A stretch of 64,000 bases of DNA from Nageia nagi (lineage: Eukaryota; Pinophyta), in NCBI GenBank assembly GCA_050084985.1, contig JBITNC010000001.1:101990001-102054000 (forward strand), given 5' to 3'. The translations under genes were made by a program, and so were the position numbers. The notes under the pieces are model-generated. The model was not told the origin of the DNA. It did no database searches and saw only the letters and a program-made list of their open reading frames with translations. Of this stretch, positions 10,801 to 22,505 are shown one piece after another; the stretch's first letter is position 1; each line of letters begins with the position of its first letter.

Positions 10801-13800
10801 AAGTATCTTGATGTTAGAGAAGAAATGTACAAAAAAGCAAAAGAGTTTGATGCTAAGATTCAGAATTTTGAGGCAGCTATTCGCAGACCTTATTTTCATG
10901 TTAAACCTCTTGAAGACACCCAACTTGGAAACTGGCATCGCTACCTTGATTTCATGGAGAAAGAGGGTGATATTGATAAAGTATATTCAGTGCACTAACA
11001 ACTTTTTTACACGACTGAAACTTGTGTTTACTTTCTATCTAACAAACACTGCTATGCCTTTACAGATACTGAAACTGTATGAAAGATGCCTGATTCCATG
11101 TGCCAACTATCCAGATTACTGGATCCGTTATGTTCAATACATGGAAGCTAATAGCAACATGGAGATAGCAAGCAATTCACTTTATCGTGCCACAAACATT
11201 TTTGTTAAGGTACTATTACCCACTCTCTAGGATGATGTTATGCAAGCTTGATCTCTTTTCTCTGTGGCAGCATAAGCCTCATGTTGGATTTAAATTGACT
11301 TATATACCTTCTTGGATTGTTGTGTTGTTTGGTGTGTTTTTCAATCCACCTGTTTCTGTGATTATGACTTTTCATGGTTGCATCTTGCAATTGTATTCCT
11401 CATTGCTTTTGTTATGCTCTGAGTTATGTGACTAGTTGTGGTTAGACTGCTGTGATGCTTTTCAACGGTTTCACCAATTTGCTAGACATTTCTTATTATT
11501 TGAAGGCAGTCAAGCTCAGGGGAAAAGCATTACATTGCACTTATTAAGAAGACTTGAGTTCAGCTCTTATGCAGAAAAACCTATAAATTTGAGAGGGTTG
11601 TATTCATTAGTCACTGAAAGTTGAGTCACCTAGGACTCGGTACTATAACTACTTGCAGGAGGATTTGCTTCAACCATGTGGATGGAAATATTTAACTAGG
11701 TTTATCTCTGTCTTCCTGGCAAGGAGGTTTCCCTATCTGATTGGATATTGGCTTAAACACAGGACTTGGTTATGCCTTTTCTAAAAATCACGAATTTACA
11801 TTTCCAAGCTACCTGGATTATTACTTGAGAAGGTTTTCCATCCATAGTTCGGAAGAGTTTGTCCTCATAATTGTGGTTTCTGATATATGGAAAGATTTGA
11901 TAGATTAAAAACCACATTACACAATATCTGTTATATACATAGTTCTGCATATGGATATGAACTGTGTAGGTTTTGACACTTCTGTTTTGAATAAGCATTC
12001 AGGTACAACTGTTAAGTTTAAATCTAATTCATAAATATGCTACAACTATTTTTTTTATTATTTCTCCCAATTTTAATGATTGTTGTGGATGTAGTGAGTT
12101 GAATATTTTTTTGGCTTGTAATACTACATTTGAGTCACTTTGATATATTTGTGGTTATGACAAAGTTAGCCGATTAACATTGCATATATATGATGTATTT
12201 GCTTGATGTGCCATGAAATTTATTAATGAAGCATAATGTTTCATATCATCCCCTTTTCTAAAACTTTAAGCACCATAGGGCAAGAGTTGGAATATTGCTG
12301 TAATATTAGGATTACAGTTGCAATTTCTTGTAGCAATGGATAATGAGGCTGCTGCTTTAGTTATCCTAACAGGTTGATTTATGCTTTTATCATTAATTTA
12401 TGTCTTGTAATATTATTAGCGACTCTTGTAATATTCAGAGACAGCCGGAGATTCACATTTTTGCTGCAAGATATAAGGAGCAAATCGGTGATATTGATGG
12501 GGCACGTGCGGTATATCAGATTCTCAGAGAATTATCACCTGAACTAGTTGAAGCTGTAGTTAAACATGCGAACATGGAGAGACGGCTGGTGTGTAGAAAA
12601 AAATGGTCTGATGATTTAATACTTTATTTTGAAAAAGGATCTTATAAATGTTCTGATTGCATTTCTTACATGATTGCTAAAGGGAAACATAGAGGGGGCT
12701 ATATCAATATATGAAAGAGCAATTGAGGGAGAGAAAGGAAAGGAGGAATCACATATATTACCCCTGCTTATCATCCAGTACACACGCTTCCTTCTCCAGG
12801 TAGGGTTTTCTAGTTGGTATAAACTTGCTTTCAGAAACTGGCTTTAGTTAACGTCCTTTGTCCTTCCCTGCCTGTTCTCTTTTACTTGAAAAAACCTGCT
12901 ATTTATATATCTGTAGACTAGTTGCAGAATCCACATTCTCAGAAATGAATCTTGCTATTGCTGAGACAGTTATTTTCACCTTTGGATATCTATCCGAAGC
13001 TTTTGAGCTCAATTAGGTTGTGTTGTGCTCTTTTAGGATGAATACAGAATTTCCTAGTCTATTGACATTTTTATGCTTTGTTGGTCTAATTCCAATATAG
13101 CGTATGCAGGTAGTAGGTGATGTAGACAAAGCAAAAGAGTTTTTGTCAAATTCATTGGAGCTATTGCCGAATTCAAAGCCTCTAACAATGGTATTGTCTA
13201 CTGTTACTAGTTTTTTCCCCTTTTTCTGCTGTGGACATCGTTGTTTGTTAGTTGAAATGCTACTTTATTTTCTGATTATTGTTTTTAATGTAAATCATGG
13301 GTACTGGAATATGAATACTGTTTTGCAGGCAGCGTTTCAGTTTGAATCAATGTCCAGGAGCTCGAAACAGCTAAGTTACTTGGAATCTATTGTAGACCGT
13401 GCAACTGAACTAAAGTCTGATGGCTCCCAAGGTTTAACCCCAACAGACCGAGAGGAGATATTAAGCATATTTGTTGATGTAATTACTGGATTCAAAGTGC
13501 TGCAATTTTGTTGAAATAGTTTATTTTGTTTTCTAGATTTTATTGGCATCTTATGATATAACTATGCTATTAAAAATGGTGAAGTTTTATAGAAGGGATT
13601 GCACTTACAAAGTAGTATGTATTTGGGTCTCTTGTCAAATTCAGTGTATTTTGATTTTGCAGTTTGTTGATTTATTTGGGGATATACATGCTGTTAAAAA
13701 AGCTGAATCTCGTCACAAGCACCTATTTCCAGCCCGCAAGACTATTAGAGTATCTAGGAAACGCCCTTTAGCAGATGGCAGCACATCAGACAAGAGCAAA

Positions 13801-14356
13801 CTGCTTAAGACTGCTTCTGAATCTCCTGCACAATCTAATACTTATGCAAATGGGCAATCTCAGTGGGCTGCAGCCTATGGTGCTCAAGGTTATGCTCAAC
13901 AACCTCAGAATTGGCAGCAAGTACCTCCTCAACAAGCAAATTACACACAACCTCAACAGTGGAATCCTGGCTATGATCAGGTTTTATTTCACCGTATTTT
14001 TGTTTTTGATGTTAATATGAGACTGCAAGAGTTTGTCTAATATTACATTTGACATTAACTTTCTAGGGAGCTTACGGTGCATATGGAGGCTATGCTAACT
14101 ATGGAGCTCAGCAGCAACAGCCACCAGCCCAGCCACAAGTTTATGGTGGTTATGGCCAAGGATATCCTCAGCAGGTATTTCCAAATTTAGACTGGTAGCC
14201 TGGGTTAGTCATCTAGAATTCTTATCTTCTAAACTTTCATGTATGAATTGCGATGTTGTTTTTATGCAGCAAAATTATGGGCAACCTGCATCTGCATATT
14301 CGGCCCCTCAGCAGCAACCTTCTGCACAACCAGGTTATTATCCTGGCTATTATTGA
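7871..14356 (+). CDS. PRP39: PRP39, U1 snRNP-associated pre-mRNA splicing factor (3' exons)
   Basis: Exons: 7871-8100, 8796-8963, 10626-10980, 11066-11209, 12439-12588, 12683-12799, 13110-13190, 13329-13478, 13663-13980, 14067-14174, 14270-14356 (TGA at 14354-14356). All junctions are AG/GT and the phases chain without a stop, giving about 635 residues. The product matches plant PRP39, a tandem HAT-repeat (half-a-TPR) scaffold that acts with U1 snRNP in 5' splice-site recognition in the nucleus. Landmarks include '[17 protein letters not shown]', '[12 protein letters not shown]', '[11 protein letters not shown]', '[10 protein letters not shown]', '[10 protein letters not shown]', '[10 protein letters not shown]' and 'KHANME'. 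The last three exons encode a Q/Y/G/A-rich low-complexity tail, as in plant homologues. Family members are roughly 800 residues, so the N-terminal part is missing. The first exon here begins at an acceptor, so the 5' exons lie upstream and were not found. Confidence 0.93.
9102..9185 (+). other. Candidate 84-nt cassette exon of PRP39
   Basis: This lies in the intron between exons 8796-8963 and 10626-10980. It is preceded by ...caactatag and followed by a strong donor, GTGAGT. Its 84 nt are open in the frame set by the upstream exon. Length and phase (1+81+2) allow inclusion without disturbing the downstream frame, adding 28 residues that include '[19 protein letters not shown]'. Plant PRP39 as I know it joins the flanking exons directly, so this would be an optional exon or a chance pseudo-exon. 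No transcript evidence is available. Confidence 0.45.
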
Positions 14357-14832
14357 GGCACTGTAAAGATTCAGTAGTTGGAGAATTTCATCAAAGATTC
14401 TTAACAACCAGTTCTTTATCGTAATTGAACTGCATAAATATTGTGCTTAAGAACCTGCCTTAAGCCCAGAAGATCTTTTTTTGAGTTGAAGCCCCTCACT
14501 GTATTATTTGATGGACATTTGTCTACTTTCGACAGGATCATCGTTTCCTTGTATAGGATCATTGTTTCCTTATGAACTACGATTATATCTTAAAAGGGAC
14601 AAGTTGATTTCCTTTTTGTTTGGGGATCCATTAACAGAGCTATACACTTCTGCGACTCTCTTTACTCTCATTATTGCCTTGTCAATAAACATTGTCTATT
14701 GTCTTTTCTGTTTTTCACCTTGCTATAATAATTGGAATATTCAAAACTCCTTATCAGGGTTCCACATAATGGAAGCTAACGTTAGATTCTGTAGATGCAA
14801 ACAAGTTCAACATTATCACCAACTCAAATAAA
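14357..14832 (+). promoter_or_regulatory. PRP39 3' UTR with candidate poly(A) signals
   Basis: The 3' UTR follows the TGA at 14354-14356. Canonical AATAAA hexamers occur at 14684-14689 and 14827-14832, either of which could direct cleavage. The actual site cannot be set without transcripts. A small duplication 'tcatcgtttccttgtatagga / tcattgtttccttatgaa' lies near 14538-14576. Confidence 0.5.
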
Positions 14833-16139
14833 GATATTCAGAATCTTATATCCAGTTGGGACACAGTATTCCTTATGGACATTGTACTTATTTTTTCTTA
14901 AATCTCTTATCTTTTGAAATGGCAAACTGCCTTTTCATACTTACTTTGCACCATTGCATGACAGTAGCTTAAGTCTACACAGCATGCAATAATAGTCTGA
15001 ACTAAAATTTAAGAGACTGATCAATACCTGAGCTTCTTTCATTGCTTGATCTTATTAATTAAATCAATTTAGCAGGATAGACTGGATTTGAAAAAATTCA
15101 GACAATGAATGCTTGGTATCTTTAATTATTTTCTGTTTAAAAGTTTATTTGCGATTTAAAAAATCCATGATAAATATAATAAAATTTACATTACATTGGT
15201 TCATGTCCATCTCTTTATGAATTATTCAACAATAGCCTTAGTGATTAGGTGTCGGGAATACAAGCATAACAAAATATAGTAAAAGAGTATAGGTGGTAGA
15301 AATAGATGTAGAGAATATACATAGAAAGTATGCATGAAAGAATATGTAAATATTATAAAAGATCATGCAAGCATAAAAAAAAGTTTAGCTTGGAGAATTG
15401 TATTGGTTTTGTTAATTAATTTTATCAGTATATCATACTTTGTTTATTTATTGTTAATTATTTATTGCATGATAATTTTGTTCATACTGTTAAATCTTTT
15501 TAGCAGAATATATCTGTTATCAGGTTTGTTCTAATAACTTGTTTTGAAAACACTCGTAACACTTTCAAATAATATGATTTAGAATCTGCATAATATTTTT
15601 CATTTCAGGAACATATCAAGCAGTATTTAAGTACTTTTTATGGACTAAACCTATATGTACATTTAAAGTCTTGGTTTTTTACGATAGATAAGTAGATTAA
15701 AAATTCTGTAGTGGGAGTTTTAAAATATTATGAGGATTTGTTGTTCTTGGTTAGAATTGTTAAGTGTATAAACTTGCATGCGAAGCAAGACGAACAAAAT
15801 TTTGCATCAATACTCAGCTTCTAAAGGTTTTGAGCATGTATGTACCTTATGTAGATTATATCTTTCAGGAGTTAAATTGAAATCTCATTATCGGAAGTTA
15901 CTGACCTTGCAATTTTTGTAGTGCATTGGGGACAATTATATGATCACTAAAAAAAACATTTTCTTGATATAGCCGGTTTTAATCTTCTAGAAATAATGAT
16001 CATTTCGATGTCGGTCATCCATATCTTTTTAGGTTACCCAAAAACATTTTATACACTTAGCCCATTATGACCCTCCCAAAAAGGGTGATTATTTTCATAT
16101 AATTGTGGTAAGTTTATAGTTTTTTGGAGCAAAAAATCT
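14833..16139. other. No gene recognised
   Basis: AT-rich intergenic DNA between the PRP39 3' end and the first recognisable retroelement coding sequence. The LTR of the chromovirus fossil that follows would be expected in or just after this stretch, but I could not delimit one. Confidence 0.5.
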
Positions 16140-17103
16140 TGGCTCCAAAAACTCAAGAAATGATCAAGGTGGGTGTTAGGCTACAAAAATTGAAAGAACA
16201 TTGATCAATTGCCATCAAAGAAAAGACACATAGAGTTGTTTTCATGATGTGAGTTCCAAAATGCATGATATTTAGGCCATCAAACTAATAACATTTGAAG
16301 CTACAAGGAGGATTTAGGTTGTAATCCAGCCAAAATTCAATGGACATGAAATGTTTGCTAAGGGCAATTTTATAGGTCTAATACAATTATCAAAGGTTGA
16401 CTTTCCTAGGTATGATGGCATTGATGTTTGAAGTTGAGTGATTGACACTCCATTTTTTTGTAAATGAACCAAATAAATATTTAGGTTGCACTTCAATAGA
16501 CTTCCAAACTTTCTTTTGTCAAAAGATTGACATAAGAAGAAATGACAATTTTTCTAGAAGGGCCTTTTGCAACAACTCTGATGAGAAATATGCAATAAGT
16601 CATTGATGTAAGGAGGAAAAGATCTATCTATTAGATGTGGACGATCAACCACCAATAAATGCAACGAAAGAGTAGATAGAAGAATCAAAAGTTGTCATTG
16701 AATCTTTAGAGCAATTAATTAAAGAAGTTTTTGAGATTTTCGATACCCTTAAAACAAGGAAGGTGATATGATTCATAAAAGGGCATAAGGGATTATTATT
16801 GCTTGACTTGGGTAGTACTCACAATTTTATTGACACCATGGTGGCCAAATAGGAGATTTCTTTTCATACAATTGCAACAATTTTCAACTACTGGTAGTTA
16901 ATGGGATAAAGTTGCTTTGCATTGGAAGATGATGAAATGTTCATTTGACCCTTAGTGATTTTAAACTACAATGAGACATGTATACCCTTCAATTAGAAGT
17001 TTATGATTTGATAATAAGATGTCAATGGCTACAAACCTTAAGATCGATTTTATGGGATCTTTTGGCACAAAAGTTGAACTTCATTGTATAGGGTAAGACC
17101 CAT
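16140..17103 (+). pseudogene. Chromovirus (Ty3/gypsy) gag-protease remnant, 5' half
   Basis: Despite many stops, three gypsy landmarks occur in order on the + strand. Near 16393-16425 is 'VDFPRYDG', the conserved start of the gag capsid block. Near 16560-16610 is a decayed zinc knuckle with 'NNSDEKYAISH', where the usual cysteines are partly lost. At 16795-17060 is the retropepsin region with 'LLDLGSTHNFID' (active-site D-S/T-G now DLG), followed further on by the 'CQWLQTL' block. The frame stops being gypsy at 17103, where a copia LTR begins. It resumes at 60282 with 'KLQGL', the next conserved piece of the same polyprotein. It is one element split by an insertion of about 43 kb. Confidence 0.8.
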
Positions 17104-17611
17104 TGAAAGATTTAAACCCAAAAGAATAAAATCCTAATCTACTAAGATCCCTTGAAAGCTCTCTTAAACATCAACATTCAAAACATAAACATAATAGCCA
17201 ATCTCACAAATTTGACACATATATAAAGTGGTTCATCTCATACAAGACAGTACATCCGCTAACTAAGATCTTTACCATTCACAAAGATAACTCTATTACA
17301 ATATTGACTTCTTCCTCTCCTAACATTAATTTTAGAGCATTACTTTGCTTCAACTTTTGGTGTGTGTTCATAAGGAGAGGATCTTCTATTTATAGGCCAA
17401 AATCCTCCTTTGGATCACCTTTTAACCATTGTACAAAAACATGACATGCTTCAGCCTTTTACCCAAGGGGCATGCTCATGAGGAGTGTAAAATAAGTTAC
17501 ATTATCATATTCATTTAAATACTTAAGGTATCGAAAGATACCTTTAATTATTTGTGAATTTATAAGAAGAACATTACAAAACCTTTCAATAATGCATTTT
17601 ACATTCCAACA
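17104..17611 (-). repeat. Copia A 3' LTR
   Basis: On the - strand it runs from TGTTGGAATGTAAAATGC (17611) to ...TTTAAATCTTTCA (17104). Just outside, the - strand sequence 'aagggggaaa' is the polypurine tract, as expected 5' of a 3' LTR. It shares a TATA-like 'ctatttataggcc' region (on the + strand) with the LTRs of copia B and C. Confidence 0.88.
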
Positions 17612-18069
17612 TTTCCCCTTAATGCAATATTGGGATAGAGTGAAGAAGAGAGAAGAAAGAGAGTAAAATAGAGTTCTCCATATAGATACAAACGAAGATG
17701 GAAACTTTTACATCTTTGTAAAATAAGCAAAATCTTAGTTTGAGACTCACTACTTTACCATTCTAACAAATGGTTTACAATACAATCATTAACTAGAACT
17801 GGTTTCAATGTACATAAAGTAGTCATCCAATTAGAAGTTGACATGATGAGTCTCCATGAGACTTCATACCTAAAGTAAATAACCTGCAATCTCAAGAAGA
17901 AACCTGCAACCTACAGGTAGCTCAAAAAATAAGATCAGTTAGATGCATCATTCATATCAACAAGGATAAATTGATCAAAGGTGCATTATAAGTCACCACG
18001 AAAATGCTAAGCCAATACTCATAATCACCCGTCGTATACAAAACATGTGTTGATTATCATCACAAATAG

Positions 18070-18290
18070 AGCATGACAAAATGCACATACGAGTTCCTCA
18101 CATATGAATAACTGAACAATGCCAAAAGACACATAAGAGTTCCTCACATATGGATAACTGAACAATGCAAAAATGATTGATCATACACACATACAAGTTC
18201 TTCCCATATGGATAACCGAACAGTGCTAATGATGGACTATTATATGCTCAAATGTATAAATAGTTCATCACACAAGGACAACTAGCCAAA
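18070..18290 (-). repeat. Copia-family 3' UTR minisatellite (copia A copy)
   Basis: Imperfect tandem repeats of a unit containing, on the - strand, 'gttatccatatgtgaggaac' followed by 'tc(g/t)tatgtg'. At least four copies lie between the RNase H stop and the 3' LTR. The same array occurs at the same position in copia B (27930-28165) and copia C (40030-40260). Confidence 0.8.
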
Positions 18291-18365
18291 AGTGCACACA
18301 CAGATCAACACTATACAACTAAAAATCCTCATAAGGGTGAAGTTGTCATCACAAACATGAATTCA

Positions 18366-18993
18366 ACAAAAGAATTCAAACTTCACTCACCTTTGAGGGT
18401 AACTTCACCAAATCGATAGACTCCTTAAGCTTATTGAACTGAGCTTCAAGAGGGGGCTTGATGAACAAATCAATGAAATTCAAGGAAGATGGACAATATT
18501 GCAAGTGTATGATGCCATCTAGAACCTTCTCCATGATGAAGTGGGCTTGGATTTTAACATGTTTTGTTATTTCATGAAAAACATGATTTTTAACCAAAGA
18601 AATAGTTGACTAATTATCTGAAGAAATCTAAGATGGACAAGCTTGCTCATACCCAATTTTTTTTAGAAGATGCCTAAGCCAAATAGCTTCTTAGGTTGCA
18701 ACAAACATGGCTCGATACTTGGCTTCTGCGGTGAAAAGAGAAACATTAGGCTATTTTTTAGAAGCTCAAGAGATAGCACCTGAACCAATGCTAAACACAT
18801 ATGTAGTGCTTGATTTTCTGTCATCTCTATCTCTCTCATAGTCATAATCTGAGAACATTAAGAGAATAAATGAGGGTAACTTGGAATACTTAAGAGCAAG
18901 ATCCTACCTCAAGATTTGCTTAACAACATTGAGGTGCTTGACATATGTTTTCTGCATGAACCGTGCCATTAGATTCACTGCAAAGGTATTATC
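18366..18993 (-). pseudogene. Copia A RNase H and C-terminus, decayed
   Basis: The - strand translation gives the last part of a copia polyprotein: an RNase H block near 18870-18620 in several frames ('TAEAKYRAMF'), then 'AHFIMEKVLDGIIHLQYC' and 'KLKESIDLVKLP' near 18540-18380, ending at a stop. The terminal block is nearly superimposable on the ends of copia B and C. Frameshifts and stops show that it is dead. The frame is cut at 18993 by the non-autonomous element and continues at 21122. Confidence 0.85.
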
Positions 18994-19120
18994 TGTTGGA
19001 AACCTAATCCTTAAGGATTAAGGTAATTAGTGATCATTAATAGTTTTAGGTGTGTGAGTATGCATGTATTTATATGAGATCAAGTTAATACAATATTTGG
19101 CTTTTGGAGTTTCTCCTTCA
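18994..19120 (+). repeat. 5' LTR of non-autonomous element
   Basis: A 127-bp LTR beginning TGTTGGAAACC and ending CTCCTTCA. It includes a small palindrome, 'aatccttaaggatt', just inside the 5' end. It is nearly identical to 20999-21121, suggesting a fairly recent insertion relative to its host element. Confidence 0.9.
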
Positions 19121-19122
19121 AG

Positions 19123-19135
19123 TGGTATCAGAGAC
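19123..19135 (+). other. PBS of non-autonomous element
   Basis: TGGTATCAGAGAC begins two bases after the LTR end and matches the usual initiator Met tRNA complement in its first eleven bases. Confidence 0.85.
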
Positions 19136-20998
19136 TTGTTGGAGAAGATCTGGAGAACTCCATTGCCCATCCTCCATAGATGAGGGTTTGAAGTTTTTTT
19201 GTGGGTTCATAGTTTCAGCTGTGGTTATGAAGATTTGAATCTGTTATGGGATTTGAATCTGTTGAAGAGAGGCAGAGGACTGCCCTAGGATATGAATGAT
19301 GGCCAGAGGAGCCATGAGAGAAGATCATGCAGAGAAAGGGGTGTTGGAGTGCATCTCCTTGCATGGATCATGAGAAGAGCTGTGTGGAGAAAGGGGTGTG
19401 TCTTGGACAGCACCTCCCCACATGGAGCCTGAGGAAGAGAAGAGAGTGCCTCATAGAGGAGGCATCGCACAGCTGAAAGCTAAGAATGCAGCCCTGGGCG
19501 GAGAACGACTTCAGGAGGCCACCGGCTAGGAGGGAGTCGAACAGGGTGCAAATTGAGACGGCTGGGCCGGGAAGGAGTACCTGCAGCAGTCAGGAATGTG
19601 CCAGGATGGCACACGATAGTCTGAGGATAGGTCCAAGAATGGACAGGAGAGAGAGGTAGATCCATAACCCAGGTGCAGTTGAGTGGGTTGAACATGCCCA
19701 GACCACGAGATGATTCGAGAAGGGAGAGAGCAGTGGATCTGGGGTACAGAAAACCCACGTAAGATTGAGCCATAAGGAGCTCAGTGTGGCACCATGGAGG
19801 ATCTTGGAAGAGGCAGAGTTTTTGGAATCTGTCTGGAGAACATTGATGAGGAAGGAAAGGAAAAACACATGCGTTTGATGGTGGAGGCTCCTCTTGCTGC
19901 GGAAGCTATAAAGTCTACAAACGCGTGTTTGGAGCTGTAGAGGCAAGAGAAAGAGTAGCTGCAGAAGCAAGGGAAAAAGGCTGCTGTTGAAAGGGTTGCA
20001 GCAAAGGTAAGGCTCAGAGCACAGCGCGCTGCTGTAGAGAAGGCCACATTTGCAGAAGACATGCGCTTGGTAAAAACTATGTGCTATTGGTGCAGCAATC
20101 AGCCTTGAGAACCACGGCGAAGGATTGCGAAGTGAAGGAATGCGCGTTGAAAGGGTGCCTGCTAAGCCTGTGCGCGTTGAAGCGGAAACGTACTCTCTGA
20201 GAGAGCGCCAAGTGTGACTTGGTTTTCCAACGTGGAGCCGAAGGAGAGGCTCTGGGTTCCTGTGATGCAGTTTTGGCTGATGTGGACTTTACCCAGTGTG
20301 AAGCTACGAGTGTTTGGGGTGTTGTATGTGAGGGTCATGATTCTGGAGAAGTCACTCCGGTGGACGATTGGATCTGACGTGGAGGTTCTAGGAAGTTTCT
20401 GATCGTGAGTGGCTGTAGAGTGAAAGAAAAGCCATGAGCAAGCGCCCAAGGAGTGGGCAAGACGAGGTCGAGTTGAGCGGAGCTCCTCCGGGCCAAACGG
20501 TGGACCAAGTGGGGTCGAAACAGAGCCGCAGGAGCCGTGGCATGAACGAGTGAGGAGACTGACACGTGCTCATGCCATCATTGAGCCGTTGTTCACCTAC
20601 CATGCATGTGTTTTCTGAAACTAGCATACGTTTTAGCTTGGTGGCTACAACAAGAATGCGTTAAAATGTTTTATCTGACGTGGTAGTTGGAACCGTCCTG
20701 ACACCGTAACGCTGCTGGGCTCAGCGTAACTTGATGAAGCAGTTAGAAACAGACTGACAACGTAACGCTTGTATGTTTTCGTTTGCTACAACCACGTGGT
20801 GTAGTGGACGTGAGTGGAAATACTTTCCGATGAGCGCCAGACGAACTCCGGACGAGGCCAGACGAACCGGACTAGCACCAGATAGCCAGAGTAGTGCCAA
20901 CGTGCACCCAGTGACGAGGCCAGATGTGCATCTACTACACACTAAAGGCTCTTTGTATTCTCATTTATTTCTTAAACCCTTAGGGATAAAGGAGGGAA

Positions 20999-21121
20999 TG
21001 TTGGAAACCTAATCCTTAAGGATTAAGGAATTAGTGATCATTAATAGTTTTAGGTGTGTGAGTATGCATGTATTTATATGAGATCAAGTTAATACAATAT
21101 TGGTTTGGAGTTTCTCCTTCA
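20999..21121 (+). repeat. 3' LTR of non-autonomous element
   Basis: A 123-bp copy of the 5' LTR, preceded by the purine tract 'ataaaggaggga' and followed by the TTATC duplication. Confidence 0.9.
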
Positions 21122-22505
21122 TTATCTATCCTGAAAATAGTTAAATAAAGAAGACTACCAATTAATTGCATGTAAGCTATAACATTTGCCAACTGAGAGT
21201 TGGAGATAAAAGATAAAGTAATTTCAGGAGAGACTAGGATCACAACATATTTGCATTTTTTCATTTCAAATTTTGCAAGATGTATGATATAACTTGGATT
21301 GATTAAGATAAGTACAATCCTTTTATTGGTACACTTACATTCCAAGGTAGTAGTACAAGAGACCAAGATCAATAATTTCAAACATTGCCTTAAGTTTGGA
21401 TATGCACTCTTGGCTAATTTCATCATTATTCCCAATGATAAGAAGATCATCCACATAAAGAAGAATCAAGATCACATCTTTTTCCTGATTTAGCATATAT
21501 AGATCAAAGTTGGAGAAGCACTTGGAGAATCCAATATCTGTAAAGTAATATAGTATCTTCTAGTACCAAACTTTAGGTGCTTGCTGAAGTTCAGACAATG
21601 ACTTCTTTAGCTTGCACACAAATGACTCTTTTCCTTCCACAACAAACCCTTCTGATTGATTCATTTAGATTTCCACATCTAAGTCACAATTGAGAAAAAC
21701 ACTCTTTATGTTGAGTTGAAAAACATTCCATTCGTAAGCTGTTGAAAGAGTAAGGATTATCTTGACAATAGGCATCTTTGCCATGGAAGTAAATCTTTTC
21801 TCATAATCAACTTTGTATTTCTGAGCAAAACCTTTGGCCACTAACCTTGCCTTGTATTTCTCAATATCCTCAACTGAATTGTACTTGATCTTGTAGATTC
21901 ACTTATTGTCAATCATATCTCTCTCATTGGGCTAAGGAATCAAGTCCCAAGTTTCATTTTTTATAAGCATCTCATACTCCACTTTCGTGGCTTCCATCCA
22001 ACACTCATGCTTTGAAGCTTCCTTTAATGATGAGGGCTCATTTTTTTATATCAATTTTGGCAAATAAGGATTTGAGTTCATGCTTCTTGTTATTCTCTAA
22101 GTTGGAGAATTTTTCTCTTAGAGTGACTTATCTACATCGATATTCAACCAGTTAGGTGGAAATGAAGAGTCATCTAGATCATCAACATCTTCATTAGAAG
22201 AAAATTCCTCTGAAATTTCAATGAATTTTACATCCCTCAAGACAAACACTGCTCTATAGGATGGAAAGTAGATCATTTAACCTCTATGCTAACTATGATA
22301 GCCCACAAAGATGCATTTTTCAGCTCTTTTGTCTAACTTTTTTCTTTTCTTAAAAACAATGCAGGAGAATGATTCACAACCAAAAAACCTAAAGTGAGAT
22401 ATGTTGGGTTTCTTTCTTGTCCATTCTTCAAAAGGAGTTTTACCATCAATGACTTTTGTGGAACACCTATTCAAGGTGTAAATTGAAGTCCTCATAACTT
22501 CTCCC
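21122..22505 (-). pseudogene. Copia A reverse transcriptase and integrase C-terminus, decayed
   Basis: On the - strand the frame enters at 22505 in the integrase C-terminal region ('GEVMRTSIYTLNRC', 'FRFFGCESFSC', 'KRKKLDKRAEKCIFVGY'). It passes the RT start region near 22010-21850 and reaches the RT catalytic 'LLYVDDLL' near 21450. It leaves at 21122 in the block before RNase H. Stops and frame changes are frequent. The upstream boundary at 22505 is the Tat insertion; the same codons continue at 54840 ('FLW' then 'GEV'), which shows that the two halves belong together. Confidence 0.85.

Larger units (their letters stand above)
18994..21121 (+). mobile_element. Small non-autonomous LTR element (LARD/TRIM-like) with GC-rich interior
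   Basis: The LTRs are 18994-19120 (127 bp) and 20999-21121 (123 bp). Both start TGTTGGAAACCTAATCC and end TTTCTCCTTCA. The target duplication TTATC is perfect (18989-18993 and 21122-21126). A PBS, TGGTATCAGAGAC, starts at 19123 and a polypurine tract 'ataaaggaggga' precedes the 3' LTR. The interior of about 1.9 kb is much richer in G and C than its surroundings and contains no recognisable gag, protease, RT or integrase, so it must be mobilised in trans. A frame starting at 19793 ('MEDLGRGRVFGICLEN') is open for about 50 codons. Further Ala/Arg/Glu/Lys-rich stretches follow in the same direction, then an open frame at 20214-20402. The interior may be captured host sequence. It sits inside copia A, between its RT and RNase H. 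Confidence 0.88.

Noticed and set aside
10592-11230. 212-codon + strand frame, longest in the window
   Set aside because: It overlaps two PRP39 exons in the wrong frame. The correct frame (10626-10980, then 11066-11209) matches PRP39 and uses canonical splice sites.
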